From Cytophagales bacterium UBA2561 (GTDB lineage Bacteria > Bacteroidota > Bacteroidia > Cytophagales > Thermoflexibacteraceae): 64,000 nucleotides of DNA. Both the position numbers and the translations under genes were made by a program. The notes beneath the pieces are model-generated. The model was not told where the DNA came from. It worked only from the letters and a program-made list of their open reading frames with translations, and did not search any database. Location: positions 1-64,000 of the forward strand of contig DDLX01000017.1 of NCBI GenBank assembly GCA_002340355.1. The letters are read 5' to 3'. Position 1 is the stretch's first letter; each line of letters begins with the position of its first letter. This document shows positions 54,824-63,910 of the stretch, one piece after another.

Positions 54824-54988
54824 ATGAATCATATCTCTTCTTCTAACTTAGAATCTAACTCCAAACCTGATATCAAATCAGAACTCCCTCCTATTTTTAA
54901 AACATGGAATCAGATATACACTGTTCTTCTGGTTTGGCAAGCTTTCTTAATGATTGCATTTTATGGATTTATGCAATTCTTCAGCTAA
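54824..54988 (+). CDS. 54-residue single-span membrane peptide
   Basis: A short gene: a Ser/Asn-rich soluble N-terminus (MNHISSSNLESNSKPDIKSE), then PPIFKTWNQIYTVLLVWQAF and one more hydrophobic stretch ending MQFFS. The pattern of a short tail, KTWNQIY and one span resembles tiny membrane proteins found elsewhere in Bacteroidota, sometimes beside transporters. Function unknown. It begins with ATG after the terminator described above. Confidence 0.6.
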   Translation: MNHISSSNLESNSKPDIKSELPPIFKTWNQIYTVLLVWQAFLMIAFYGFMQFFS

Positions 54989-55180
54989 GAGATTGTTTAA
55001 ATTTTAAATAAAACATTGATTATCAGATTTTTTATATAAATTTCCATAAAGTAGGGTTTGTAAACTTTATGGAAATCAGCGATCTTGAGCAATGAAAACT
55101 ATTCCACTAAATAAACTTTATTCCCTAAAGATATTTTTCAAAATTTTTTAAACAGCCTCTAATAGAATGATAGTTCAAAA

Positions 55181-55768
55181 ATGAAAAAGATGGTAATTTT
55201 TTTAAGTATTTTAGTATTAATATTTGGAATTCGTTTTTATTTTGACTACCAAAATCACCAAACTATTGAAGAACAAAATACAGAAATTCAGAAACTTCGT
55301 CAAGAAAGTGGAGCTATAACAACAAACTATCGCTATACTGTCAAAGAACCTGAAAATATCCGTTCAGAATGGGATACCACTTCAAATTTTTCCGAAGTTT
55401 ATGTTAGGACTCAGGAAAATTATTGGCAAATTTTGAAATCTGCTCAGTATGAATTTAAAAATGGGATTTATCGCCCAATTTTTTCTGAAGATCAACAAAG
55501 ATTAGCAAATAAAAAATTGATTATCAAAGGTTTTATGATTCCTTTGGAAGAGCAATACAAGCAACAGTTTTTTCTTCTGTCCTATTTTCCTTATTCAATG
55601 TGTTTCTTTTGTGGTCAAGCTGAACCGCAAACTGTTATCGAAGTTACGACCACTTCACCAGTTCCTTACCAAGCTGAACCCATCCAAGTTGAAGGAATTT
55701 TACATCTCAATTCGGATAATCCCAATCGTCTTTTTTATTTCTTAAAAGATGCAGAAATTGTGGATTAA
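55181..55768 (+). CDS. DUF3299-like membrane-anchored protein
   Basis: A 195-residue protein with an N-terminal signal anchor (MVIFLSILVLIFGIRFYF). The domain pattern LIIKGFMIPLEEQ, FFLLSYFPYSMCFFCGQAEP and QTVIEVTTTSP, then PIQVEGILHLNSDNPNRLFY, matches the DUF3299 group. The CxxC-like C-F-F-C-G pair could bind metal or be redox active. Function unknown. Confidence 0.75.
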   Translation: MKKMVIFLSILVLIFGIRFYFDYQNHQTIEEQNTEIQKLRQESGAITTNYRYTVKEPENIRSEWDTTSNFSEVYVRTQENYWQILKSAQYEFKNGIYRPIFSEDQQRLANKKLIIKGFMIPLEEQYKQQFFLLSYFPYSMCFFCGQAEPQTVIEVTTTSPVPYQAEPIQVEGILHLNSDNPNRLFYFLKDAEIVD

Positions 55769-55853
55769 GTCACTAAATTTATCGAAAGGTTGTACTTTTC
55801 TAGTTGATTTTTGTAACTTCAAAACTCACTATATCACAAAATAAATTATTACC

Positions 55854-56660
55854 GTGAATTTGTTATTTCTGATAGGTTTTTTAGAAATTGAATGGGTCGA
55901 TATTCTGGATATTTTGTTGGTCAGTTTGCTGATTTTCAATATTTATAAATTGATGCAAGGCACACTTGCCGTACGAGTTTCAGGTGGATTTTTGGTTTTG
56001 TATTTTCTATACTTATTAGTACAAGCGACTGAAATGGAGTTATTTACTGTCATCCTACAACAGTTTATGGAAGTAAGTGTAGTGGTAGCAGTAATTTTAT
56101 TTCAACAAGAAATCCGTAAATTTTTGTTGATTTTGGGTAAATCTACGGATTTACAAGAAAGTGGCTTTTTAGGTGGAATTTTTCATCGCAAAAAAACAGG
56201 GTTACAAAGTGGGTTTGCCATTTCAGGAATTTTGGAAGCAATGAAGGAACTTGGAGCCACGAATATGGGCGCACTCATGATCATTTCTCGAAATCTCAGC
56301 GAAATGCGGGGGTATCTCGAAACAGGAGACGAATTGGATGCTGAGCTTTCTAAACGTCTCTTAGTTTCTATCTTCAATAAATACAGTCCTTTACATGATG
56401 GAGCAGTGATTATTTGTGAAGGAAGAATTCAGGCAGCACGTTGCATTTTGCCTGTTTCTGAAAATCAAAAAATTCCTGCTTCGATGGGACTCCGACATCG
56501 TGCAGGAATTGGGATGTCCGAAGTTACTGACACTCTAATTTTGTTGGTCTCCGAAGAAACTGGACAACTTTCAGTGGCTCAAAATGGTGAAATTGATCAT
56601 AATCTATCACTTCCCGAAATCCGAAGAAAAATCAATGCCTATCTCAAACGGAAAAATTAA
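55854..56660 (+). CDS. cdaA: Diadenylate cyclase CdaA (c-di-AMP synthase)
   Basis: A 268-residue membrane enzyme making cyclic di-AMP from two ATP. Three N-terminal membrane spans lie at about 1-85. The DAC domain has the catalytic DGA (182-184, LHDGAVII) and RHR (214-216, LRHRAGIGMSE) motifs. It starts from GTG. No cdaR or glmM gene is adjacent; CdaA usually controls cell-wall and osmolyte balance through c-di-AMP. Confidence 0.95.
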   Translation: MNLLFLIGFLEIEWVDILDILLVSLLIFNIYKLMQGTLAVRVSGGFLVLYFLYLLVQATEMELFTVILQQFMEVSVVVAVILFQQEIRKFLLILGKSTDLQESGFLGGIFHRKKTGLQSGFAISGILEAMKELGATNMGALMIISRNLSEMRGYLETGDELDAELSKRLLVSIFNKYSPLHDGAVIICEGRIQAARCILPVSENQKIPASMGLRHRAGIGMSEVTDTLILLVSEETGQLSVAQNGEIDHNLSLPEIRRKINAYLKRKN

Positions 56661-56668
56661 TTGATACT

Positions 56669-57367
56669 TTAAGCTAAAAAATTTAATTGTTCTAAAAATT
56701 TATTTTTATACGAGGCTCCGATAGGAATGATTTTTGTTGGCATAACCACCTTAGTATCTTCGATGGTCTCAATTTTATTTTTATTGACAATAAAAGACCG
56801 ATGGACTCGAATAAATTGCTCACCAAGTTTTTGTACCATACTTTTCATAGTGCCGTGCATAATATGTTTTCTCTGGTGAGTATTCAAAACCACATAATCC
56901 GAAAGAGCCTCCACAAAATGAATTTCATCTAGATGTAATCGTACAATTTTGCTATCACTTTTGATAAAAACGTAATCTTTATTTTCGTCTGTTTCTTCTG
57001 TTGAAATTTGCTTTGAATTCAGATTATTTCTGGCTTTTTCAACTGCTTTCAGAAAACGCACATATTTTACAGGTTTAACCAAATAATCTGTAACGCTGTG
57101 TTCAAAGGCTTCTACGGCGTACTTGGCACGGGAAGTAATGAGGACAACTTGAGGTAAGTTTTTCAGAGCTTTGACCAAATCAATCCCTGACATTTCGGGC
57201 ATTTCAACATCCAAAAAAGCAATGTCAATTTGATTTTTTTGTAAAATCCCAAACACCTCAATCGCATCTTCACACTCAGCAATGAGCTTCAGATTGGGGG
57301 TACGTTCAATAAATTGTTTGACAATGGTTCTTGAAAACTCATCATCATCGACCACAAGGCAATTCAT
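56669..57367 (-). CDS. LytTR-family response regulator
   Basis: A 232-residue two-domain regulator. The receiver has the acidic patch DDDE and phosphorylation site Asp53 (FLDVEMPEMSG), then the conserved Thr/Ser and Lys (VTDYLVKPVKY). The C-terminal LytTR DNA-binding domain (about 128-230) has IHFVEALSDYVVLNT and FIRVHRSFIVNKNKI. Its histidine kinase is not adjacent. Convergent with cdaA with an 8-base gap. Confidence 0.93.
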   Translation of the reverse strand: MNCLVVDDDEFSRTIVKQFIERTPNLKLIAECEDAIEVFGILQKNQIDIAFLDVEMPEMSGIDLVKALKNLPQVVLITSRAKYAVEAFEHSVTDYLVKPVKYVRFLKAVEKARNNLNSKQISTEETDENKDYVFIKSDSKIVRLHLDEIHFVEALSDYVVLNTHQRKHIMHGTMKSMVQKLGEQFIRVHRSFIVNKNKIETIEDTKVVMPTKIIPIGASYKNKFLEQLNFLA

Positions 57368-57495
57368 TCCTCAAAACAATTAAATCCAATAAAACATTTC
57401 TTAGTAATCGGCAAAATAGGAAGCTAAGTTCTTAATTTAGCTTAAAAAGATAACTCTAAAAAAAGAATGGTATTGCGTCTTACCTCCTCGAAATC

Positions 57496-58107
57496 TTAAA
57501 TTCCTAATACTTTTCGGCGTTTTAGGATTTCTATCATATATTTCCCCAAAACATCAAACTCAAGATTGACGGTATCGCCCACTTTGATTTGTTGAAAATT
57601 GGTATTTTCGTAGGTGTAAGGAATAATCGCCACACTAAATTGATGCTCATCCGAATCAACTACGGTCAAACTTACTCCGTTAATCGTAATTGAACCTTTA
57701 GGAATCGTAAAATTAGGTTGTTCTGCTTCACCAGAAACATACTCAAACCAAAATCGCCAACTTCCATCTTCGTCCTTAACTTGGGTACAAATTCCTGTTT
57801 GGTCAATGTGTCCCTGAACAAAATGCCCATCAAAACGACCATTTGCAGGTAAACAACGTTCTAAGTTTACCAAGTCGCCTACTTTCAATTGTTGTAAGTT
57901 TGTTTTTTGTAGAGTTTCTTCAATAGCTGTAACTTTGTGGGATTTTGCTGAAGTTTCTGTAACAGTTAAACAAACGCCATTGTGAGCAAGGCTTTGGTCA
58001 ATTTTTAGTTCTGGAGCAATAGCAGAACTAACCGTAAAAATCAGGTTTGTTTTCTCGGACTGAATCTCTTGTACTGTTCCGAGTGTTTCAATAATTCCTG
58101 TAAACAT
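57496..58107 (-). CDS. ribE: Riboflavin synthase
   Basis: A 203-residue lumazine dismutase making riboflavin from two 6,7-dimethyl-8-ribityllumazine molecules. The two lumazine-binding domains are visible: MFTGIIETLGTV ... SLAHNGVCLTV and HFVQGHIDQTG ... GSITINGVSLTVV. It would supply the flavins used by the Nqr complex. Single gene. Confidence 0.95.
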   Translation of the reverse strand: MFTGIIETLGTVQEIQSEKTNLIFTVSSAIAPELKIDQSLAHNGVCLTVTETSAKSHKVTAIEETLQKTNLQQLKVGDLVNLERCLPANGRFDGHFVQGHIDQTGICTQVKDEDGSWRFWFEYVSGEAEQPNFTIPKGSITINGVSLTVVDSDEHQFSVAIIPYTYENTNFQQIKVGDTVNLEFDVLGKYMIEILKRRKVLGI

Positions 58108-58139
58108 AAATTAAAGGATTAAGTTTGTAGCCTTATTTT

Positions 58140-58166
58140 AGCTTTAGCGAAGTTTCGCTAGAAGCT
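58140..58166. promoter_or_regulatory. Inverted repeat in the ribE-XRE divergent region
   Basis: AGCTTTAGCGAA and TTCGCTAGAAGCT are near-perfect complements around GT, just 5' of the XRE promoter. It may be an operator bound by the XRE regulator itself. Confidence 0.4.
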
Positions 58167-58170
58167 AATT

Positions 58171-58201
58171 TTTGCAAAATACATTTTTTTGTCTAATTTT
58201 G
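58171..58201 (+). promoter_or_regulatory. Promoter of the XRE/ScfR-like gene
   Basis: TTTG at 58171-58174 and TAATTTTG at 58194-58201 are 19 bases apart, an exact fit to the Bacteroidota consensus. The ATG lies 58 bases downstream. Confidence 0.65.
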
Positions 58202-58259
58202 TAAGAATATAAAGTATAGCTTCCCTATTGCCAGACATTACTTGTAAACACCTCTCAAT

Positions 58260-59744
58260 ATGGCAAATAAACAAAGTATTCAAATCATTTTTGCACTTAA
58301 AATTAAACAAAGTCGCCAAAATGAAGCTCTTTCTTTTGCTCAGCTTTCAGAGAAAACGGGACTATCTATCTCCTATCTCAATGAAATCGAAAAAGGAAAA
58401 AAGTACCCGAAAGCAGACAAGATTTTACTACTTGCCGATGCACTCAATGTTTCTTATGATTGGCTGGTTTCTTTGAAGTTAGATAAGAAATATGCTCAAG
58501 TTTCTAAGCTGATTCGTTCCAATGTATTGGATGAATTACCCTTAGAAATGTTTGGGATTCGTCCGACAACCCTGCTCGAACTGATTGCTAAAGCTCCTGA
58601 CAAATTAAATGCCTTTCTCAATACCGTCATCGAAATTTCTCGCCGTTATAATATGTCGGTCGAAAATTTTTATCGAGCTTCTTTGCGCTCCTACCAAGAA
58701 ATGAATGAAAATTACGATGAAGAAATTGAAAATCAGGTACGTGATTTTTTGGAAAAATACAACCTTCCTCAAGATTCTCCTATCGAATTTAAGGATTTAG
58801 TTCGAATTCTACAAAATGAATTTGAGTGTATTGTTGATGAAGAAATGATTCATGAATTTCCTGAATTACAGTCCTTACGTACAGTTTACTTGGAAGGTAA
58901 TCCTGCCCGATTACTACTTAATTCGATGATTACTACTCCACAAAAAGTATTTTCATTAAGTCGTGAAATTGGGTACAAATATTTACAAATTGCAGAACGA
59001 GCTTACACGACTCGGTGGTTTGAAGCCGAATCTTTTGAACAACTCTTGAATCATTATCGAGCTTCGTATTTTGCAGGAGCATTGTTGATGAATAAAGAAC
59101 GTTTGACGGTGGATATTTTTCAATTTTTTCAACAAAGCCGATGGAATGCCGAAAGTTTTGTAGGTTTATTTGAAAAATACCAAGTTTCACCAGAAACCTT
59201 AATGCATCGTATGACCAATATTTTGCCTGAATGTATGGGAATTAAGCGTTTCTTTTTCTTGCGATTGCGTCAAAATGGCAAAAGAAGTCGATTTGTATTA
59301 GACCAAGAACTTCATTTTTCAGGACATCATTCGCCACATGGAACAGTGATGAAAGAGCATTATTGTCGGCGATGGCTCTCGATTACAGGAATTCAAAAAC
59401 TCAACCAATTACAAGACCAAGGTAAAGAAAATGAGCTATTTTGTGGCGCACAAGTGTCGGAATACATTGACGATGATGCTCAATATTTTTGTTTGACTGT
59501 TGCGACTTATAATCCTGTTGCTAAGCAAAATGTAAGCGTTACGTTAGGCATTTCATTGGATAAAAATACCAAAAAACAAATTCGATTTTGGAATAAATTA
59601 CCCAAACGGCGAGTGAATTCAACTTGTGAACGTTGTGTAGCTATCAATTGCATGGAACGAGCCGAAAAACCAACTATTTTGAACCGAGAACGACAGGTTT
59701 CAAAAATTAAAGGCACAGTCAAAAAGCTTCAAAAAATGATTTAA
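58260..59744 (+). CDS. XRE-family regulator with ScfR/IrrE-like domain
   Basis: A 494-residue DNA-binding regulator. Residues 10-70 are an XRE helix-turn-helix (LSFAQLSEKTGLSISYLNEI, then EKGKKYPKADK). From about 175 to 290 comes an ImmA/IrrE-like region with the ScfR phrase NHYRASYFAGALLMNKE. The C-terminal third ends in a cysteine cluster, CERCVAINCMER, which may bind metal. The HExxH zinc-protease motif of true IrrE proteins is absent, so it is unlikely to be a protease. Relatives control short-chain acyl-CoA or acetate metabolism; no such operon is adjacent. Confidence 0.82.
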   Translation: MANKQSIQIIFALKIKQSRQNEALSFAQLSEKTGLSISYLNEIEKGKKYPKADKILLLADALNVSYDWLVSLKLDKKYAQVSKLIRSNVLDELPLEMFGIRPTTLLELIAKAPDKLNAFLNTVIEISRRYNMSVENFYRASLRSYQEMNENYDEEIENQVRDFLEKYNLPQDSPIEFKDLVRILQNEFECIVDEEMIHEFPELQSLRTVYLEGNPARLLLNSMITTPQKVFSLSREIGYKYLQIAERAYTTRWFEAESFEQLLNHYRASYFAGALLMNKERLTVDIFQFFQQSRWNAESFVGLFEKYQVSPETLMHRMTNILPECMGIKRFFFLRLRQNGKRSRFVLDQELHFSGHHSPHGTVMKEHYCRRWLSITGIQKLNQLQDQGKENELFCGAQVSEYIDDDAQYFCLTVATYNPVAKQNVSVTLGISLDKNTKKQIRFWNKLPKRRVNSTCERCVAINCMERAEKPTILNRERQVSKIKGTVKKLQKMI

Positions 59745-59751
59745 TATCTAC

Positions 59752-59788
59752 TAAAAAAACGCCCCAAAAAAAAAGACTTTTGGAGCGT
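59752..59788 (-). terminator. Terminator of the coiled-coil lipoprotein gene
   Basis: Minus-strand ACGCTCCAAAA and TTTTGGGGCGT form a stem with one G-U pair, followed by TTTTTTTAG; it also lies just past the XRE gene stop. Confidence 0.75.
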
Positions 59789-59812
59789 ACAATTTGATAA
59801 CAATGATATTTT

Positions 59813-60694
59813 TTATTCTAAAATAATCGCTAAGTGTTTTTTACTCCAGAAGGCAGAAGGATCTTTGATAACCAATATATTATCACCACCTTCTTTACTT
59901 TCTTGGTAACTTCCACTTGGTCGAGATGGGAATAGTTGTTTGATTTTTTTACTGCCTAACGAAATTCGATTTTCATACCGAATATCAATCTGAGTCATTG
60001 AACCTTTCAAACCCAAACCTTTTACTGTGCCTTTCAAACCTTTCGTTACAATGATGCCTCGTTTTTTGAGTTCTTTCTTCGTGCCAAGTGCATAGTAGGC
60101 TTGATTCAATTGATCTTCGGCATTCGCAAGGGCATTTTGAACAGAATCTTTTGCTGCTGTTTCAAGAGCATATTTTGATTTCCATCCTGCCACTTCATCC
60201 TGTAATTCAGTTACTTGAAGTTTTAAATCGCTAATTTGTTGGTCTCTATCCTGAATTGACTTATTGAGTTCCTCAATCATCTTTTGAAGCAACTTATTTT
60301 CTTTCTCCGATTTTCCTAATTTTGACTGTAAAGCTCTAATTTTTTTTCGGTTCTGAGCCATTACTGCTTCCATACGTTCCAAGCTCTCATCAATTGTACT
60401 ACCTTCTGCTCCATTTTTAGTCAGTTTCATTTTGGCAGTAGCTTGACGTACTTTTGCCTCCATTTCTCGGAGTTCATCCAGATTACTGTAAAGCTCATCC
60501 ATTTCCGCCGTCATATCTACAATGTAGAGGCTATCTTTCTGGATGCTTTTTTTAAGCTCTTCATTTTCAGCTTGTAAGGTTTCTACATCCTTATTCTGGC
60601 AAGCCGTAAAAACACTACCTAAAAGGATTAAAAGGGCAAAAATCCTTACATTAACTTGTGCAATTCGGTTCATCATTCGGAAAAGTTTATACAT
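59813..60694 (-). CDS. Coiled-coil lipoprotein of unknown function
   Basis: A 293-residue lipoprotein: signal ending in the lipobox VFTAC, then a long heptad-rich coiled coil (about 35-190; VETLQAENEELKKSIQKDSL and LQKMIEELNKSIQDRDQQIS are typical), then a small beta domain ending WSKKHLAIILE. Starts at 60676 or 60673 are also possible and give a tighter signal. The architecture is seen across Bacteroidota but has no assigned role; a spacer or scaffold in the periplasm is plausible. Confidence 0.75.
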   Translation of the reverse strand: MYKLFRMMNRIAQVNVRIFALLILLGSVFTACQNKDVETLQAENEELKKSIQKDSLYIVDMTAEMDELYSNLDELREMEAKVRQATAKMKLTKNGAEGSTIDESLERMEAVMAQNRKKIRALQSKLGKSEKENKLLQKMIEELNKSIQDRDQQISDLKLQVTELQDEVAGWKSKYALETAAKDSVQNALANAEDQLNQAYYALGTKKELKKRGIIVTKGLKGTVKGLGLKGSMTQIDIRYENRISLGSKKIKQLFPSRPSGSYQESKEGGDNILVIKDPSAFWSKKHLAIILE

Positions 60695-61122
60695 TTAAAA
60701 ATCAAATAAACCAAGTCAAAGATAATGGGTTTGGCTGGTAAAGTTTCATTATTAAGTCAATTTTTGTCTGAAAATGCAAAAAAAATAAGTTCAAAATCGA
60801 ACTCATTCGAATTGTAAAATACTTCTTACTTTATGCATATTTAAAAAGGTAAATTTCTGATTATCAATCAGAAAATAATCTTTGTTTTAGACTATAAACA
60901 TCCAGAGAAGAAATAAAATAAAGCCTTAAATTATCAAACAGATTTTATGATATTAACAACTTCTATCTAAAAATAAAAAAGCACTCCTGTCAATACAATA
61001 AAAATAATTTTGATATAGAAGCACTAAACTAGTATGTTCATTTTTGTTATTTGAAAGGGAGTTTGTTAGATTTCGGCACTTTTTGACGTATTTTTACGAT
61101 TCGATATTTGAAATTAATTAAT
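60695..61122. other. AT-rich region between the lipoprotein gene and fabH
   Basis: About 430 bases of divergent intergenic DNA. I see no gene, strong repeat or RNA. Confidence 0.55.
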
Positions 61123-62112
61123 ATGAATAGATATTCAGCCGTCATTACGGGAGTGGGCGGATATATTCCCGAATACGTTTTGACAAATCAGGAATTAGAG
61201 CAAATGGTGGATACTTCTGATGAGTGGATTACTGCTCGTACAGGAATTAAAGAGCGCCGTTTATTAAAGGGAGATGCACAGGGAACCTCCGTATTGGCGG
61301 TGAAGGCAATTCAGGAATTACTTCAGAAAACAGATACTGACCCTAAAGAAGTAGATATGATTATCTGCGCCACAGTTACGCCTGATTTGTGTTTTCCTGC
61401 TACAGCAAATATTATTGGAGCAGAGATTGGTGCAACGAATGCCTTTAGTTATGATTTACAGGCGGCTTGCTCAGGTTTTTTGTATGGTTTGGTAACAGGC
61501 GCACAATTTATTGAAACAGGACGTTATCGAAAAGTAATCGTAGTCGGAGGGGATAAAATGTCTTCGATTATTGACTATGAAGACCGAGCGACTTGTATTA
61601 TTTTTGGGGATGGTGCAGGAGCCATACTACTTGAACGAGGGGAGGAAGGATTTGGGTTTCGAGATAGTGTTTTGCGTTCAGATGGTTCAGGGGAACAACA
61701 TTTGTATATGCCTGCAGGTGGAAGTCGAAAACCTCCTTCAGTTGAAACAGTCCAAAATAAAGAACATTTCGTCATACAAAACGGTTTGCCCGTTTTTAAG
61801 GCAGCAGTTAAGAATATGGCAGCATCAGCCGTTGAACTTATGGAACGAAATCAGCTTACAGCAGATGATATTTCTTATCTTGTTCCTCATCAAGCAAATC
61901 TCAGAATCATTAAGGCAACAGCTCAAAGTATGGGAATTTCCGATGATAAAGTCTTAGTCAATATTCAACGATATGGGAATACTACAGGTGGAACCTTACC
62001 GCTTTGCTTGTGGGATTACGAAAAACAGTTAAAAAAAGGAGATAATATTATTTTTGCAGCATTTGGTGGTGGATTTACATGGGGAGCAGCTTATTTTAAA
62101 TGGGCTTACTAA
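61123..62112 (+). CDS. fabH: 3-oxoacyl-ACP synthase III (KAS III)
   Basis: A 329-residue thiolase-fold enzyme that starts fatty-acid synthesis by condensing acyl-CoA with malonyl-ACP. The triad is Cys116 (QAACSGFLYG), His256 (VPHQANLRI) and Asn286 (YGNTTGGTLPL). The frame is open to a TTG at 61108, but the ATG at 61123 gives the usual MNRYSAVITGVGGYIPE. It stands alone, without plsX or acpP. Confidence 0.95.
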   Translation: MNRYSAVITGVGGYIPEYVLTNQELEQMVDTSDEWITARTGIKERRLLKGDAQGTSVLAVKAIQELLQKTDTDPKEVDMIICATVTPDLCFPATANIIGAEIGATNAFSYDLQAACSGFLYGLVTGAQFIETGRYRKVIVVGGDKMSSIIDYEDRATCIIFGDGAGAILLERGEEGFGFRDSVLRSDGSGEQHLYMPAGGSRKPPSVETVQNKEHFVIQNGLPVFKAAVKNMAASAVELMERNQLTADDISYLVPHQANLRIIKATAQSMGISDDKVLVNIQRYGNTTGGTLPLCLWDYEKQLKKGDNIIFAAFGGGFTWGAAYFKWAY

Positions 62113-62128
62113 GTAACTAAGATTTCAT

Positions 62129-62163
62129 AAAATATTTAATTCTCTTGGAGAATTAAATATTTT
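62129..62163. terminator. Bidirectional terminator
   Basis: A perfect 16-bp stem, AAAATATTTAATTCTC with its complement around TTG, lies between convergent fabH and the nitroreductase gene. Confidence 0.85.
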
Positions 62164-62185
62164 ATCTAAAAAACCTTTTTTGAGA

Positions 62186-62818
62186 TTAAATTATTTGAAA
62201 TAAGTCTTCTTTTGATTTACGAACTTTAGTTTCATTTTGAGCTTTATCATCTTCAGAACGGTAGCCTACGGTCGCTACTACAGCTGATGAGTACCCTGTG
62301 TCATTCAAACCTAAAATTTCATCATATTTTGCTGACTCAAAACCTTCCATTGGACACGTATCAATTTCTTTTACTGCACAGATATTTAGTAGATTACCTA
62401 ATGCCAAATAAACTTGTTTGGAAGTCCAGATAAATTTTTGGTCGGCAGGCATAGGAGCTAATGTTTTTTTCATAAAATCACCATAACCTTCTAAATTTTG
62501 GGGGTCAAGTCCTTGGATTTCTGCTTTTAGGTTTAGATAGGAATCAATATCTTCACCAGTAACATCCGTTCTCGCACAAAATACAAATACATGAGATGCA
62601 TCTACAATTTGTGATTGTCCCCAAGAGGCTGGCTGGAGTTTTGCCCGAATTTCGGGATCGGTAATAACCAAAATTTTGTATAATTGTAAGCCGTAAGACG
62701 ATGCCGAAAGCTGGATTGCTGTTAAGATTTCTTCTAAATCTATTTCTGAAATTTTTTTCGTAGCATCAAATTTTTTCGTGGCGTACCGCCAGTTTAATGC
62801 CTCAATAAAACTTGCCAT
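62186..62818 (-). CDS. Nitroreductase-family NAD(P)H oxidoreductase
   Basis: A 210-residue FMN enzyme like NfsB. RYATKKFDATKKI is the FMN-phosphate-binding start, then LSASSYGLQLYKILVI, and CPMEGFESAKYDEILGL and VATVGYRSEDD near the end. It reduces nitroaromatics, quinones or related compounds; the physiological substrate is unknown. Confidence 0.92.
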   Translation of the reverse strand: MASFIEALNWRYATKKFDATKKISEIDLEEILTAIQLSASSYGLQLYKILVITDPEIRAKLQPASWGQSQIVDASHVFVFCARTDVTGEDIDSYLNLKAEIQGLDPQNLEGYGDFMKKTLAPMPADQKFIWTSKQVYLALGNLLNICAVKEIDTCPMEGFESAKYDEILGLNDTGYSSAVVATVGYRSEDDKAQNETKVRKSKEDLFQII

Positions 62819-62859
62819 GTTTTGATATGATTTTTTGGAGTGAAACGAAAATCAACTTT

Positions 62860-62880
62860 TAGAACAAAATATACGTTCTA
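62860..62880. promoter_or_regulatory. Inverted repeat upstream of the nitroreductase gene
   Basis: TAGAAC-N9-GTTCTA lies 42-62 bases before the start codon and could be an operator. Confidence 0.35.
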
Positions 62881-63036
62881 TATCCACTAACTGATTTAGA
62901 TTTAATTTTGTTTCAAAATTGATGTAAAAAAAATAATTGTATCTACATTTATTTTACACCTAAATTCTTATCTCAAGAAAAAGATATTTTCTATTATATA
63001 ATTAGTTTTTGATACTTTATGAAAGATTCAGCTCCA

Positions 63037-63460
63037 TTATCTAAGCAAATTTTTGAAGAACTCTCGTATTTCTTTTAGTGAGTCTATGTAATGAGTGGAG
63101 ATAGCTGTTGCCCCTTGCTCATCGAGAGTTTGTTGGATTGAAATAGACGAGACTAAAAAATCTACTTCGTTCAAGATAAAAATAATGTTTTGAATACCAT
63201 ATTCAATATAAAATGGAATAATTTCGAAGTCATACCATATTTGAAACTCAGGAGACATGATAAGATGGAATTTTCGTGCATCAACCAGAAAATCAATAAG
63301 TCGGTATTGCTCAATATATTATACTAATTCTAAAAGATAAGTTTTAAAAGTTTCTTCCTGTAAATATTGTTTCTCTGCATTTTTCCAATGAATTTCTATA
63401 ATTCGAAGTTCTTCATTGTAAAAAAATACCCCAAAAAGGTTTTTCAATGATTTGTTGCAT
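63037..63460 (-). pseudogene. Decayed STAS/SEC14-like protein gene (frameshift plus nonsense)
   Basis: Reading leftward from the ATG at 63458-63460 gives MQQIIEKPFWGIF; a T-run of seven (63420-63426) then shifts the frame by one base. The shifted frame continues YNEELRIIEIHW to FKTYLLELV, where TAA at 63319-63321 interrupts it. The same frame then resumes as YIEQYRLIDFLVDARKFHLI and runs to KNLLR. Corrected, it would be about 140 residues, with the alternating beta/alpha pattern of STAS- or SEC14-like proteins of this phylum. Two independent lesions argue against sequencing error alone. Confidence 0.75.
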
Positions 63461-63499
63461 TTCTTTATGGAGTAAGTGTTTTTGATTTCAGTAAGCAAT

Positions 63500-63538
63500 T
63501 CAAAAATAAAAAAGGCTTCCTTTTCAGAAAGCCTTTTT
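63500..63538 (-). terminator. Terminator of the fusA-rpsJ operon
   Basis: Minus-strand AAAAAGGCTTT and AAGCCTTTTTT form a stem, followed by ATTTTTG. It lies 30-70 bases past the rpsJ stop and before the pseudogene start. Confidence 0.85.
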
Positions 63539-63569
63539 GAAAAAATAGTATCAAGTATTGTGTTAAAAA

Positions 63570-63875
63570 TCACACTTTGATTTGTACATCTACTCCACTT
63601 GGTAGCTCTAATTTCATAAGTGCATCAATCGTTTTAGTACTTGTTGAATAGATATCTACTAATCGTTGGTAGGTACACAATTGAAACTGCTCACGAGATT
63701 CTTTGTTTACGTGTGGCGAACGAAGAACAGTAAACTTTTCTTTGTTCGTAGGCAATGGAATAGGACCGCTTACTACTGCACCTGTGGCTTTAACTGCCTT
63801 TACAATTTTCTCTGCCGATTTATCAATCAAGTTATGGTCGTAGGACTTGAGTTTGATTCTGATTTTCTGCGTCAT
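63570..63875 (-). CDS. rpsJ: 30S ribosomal protein S10
   Basis: A 101-residue S10 from the ATG at 63875 (MTQKIRIKLKSYDHN), the family start; the frame is open eight codons further but that is not conserved. SGPIPLPTNKEKFTVLRSPH, then ESREQFQ and the end LPSGVDVQIKV are typical. It follows fusA, the str-operon order of Bacteroidota. Confidence 0.97.
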   Translation of the reverse strand: MTQKIRIKLKSYDHNLIDKSAEKIVKAVKATGAVVSGPIPLPTNKEKFTVLRSPHVNKESREQFQLCTYQRLVDIYSTSTKTIDALMKLELPSGVDVQIKV

Positions 63876-63910
63876 GCTATATTCAAAATTAAAAAGCACT
63901 AATCCGAAGA

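Noticed and set aside
63319..63573. An independent 84-residue gene starting at a GTG overlapping the rpsJ stop.
   Set aside because: Its first third is the transcription terminator of the str operon, and the rest joins in frame to the downstream part across a TAA, so it is a piece of a pseudogene.
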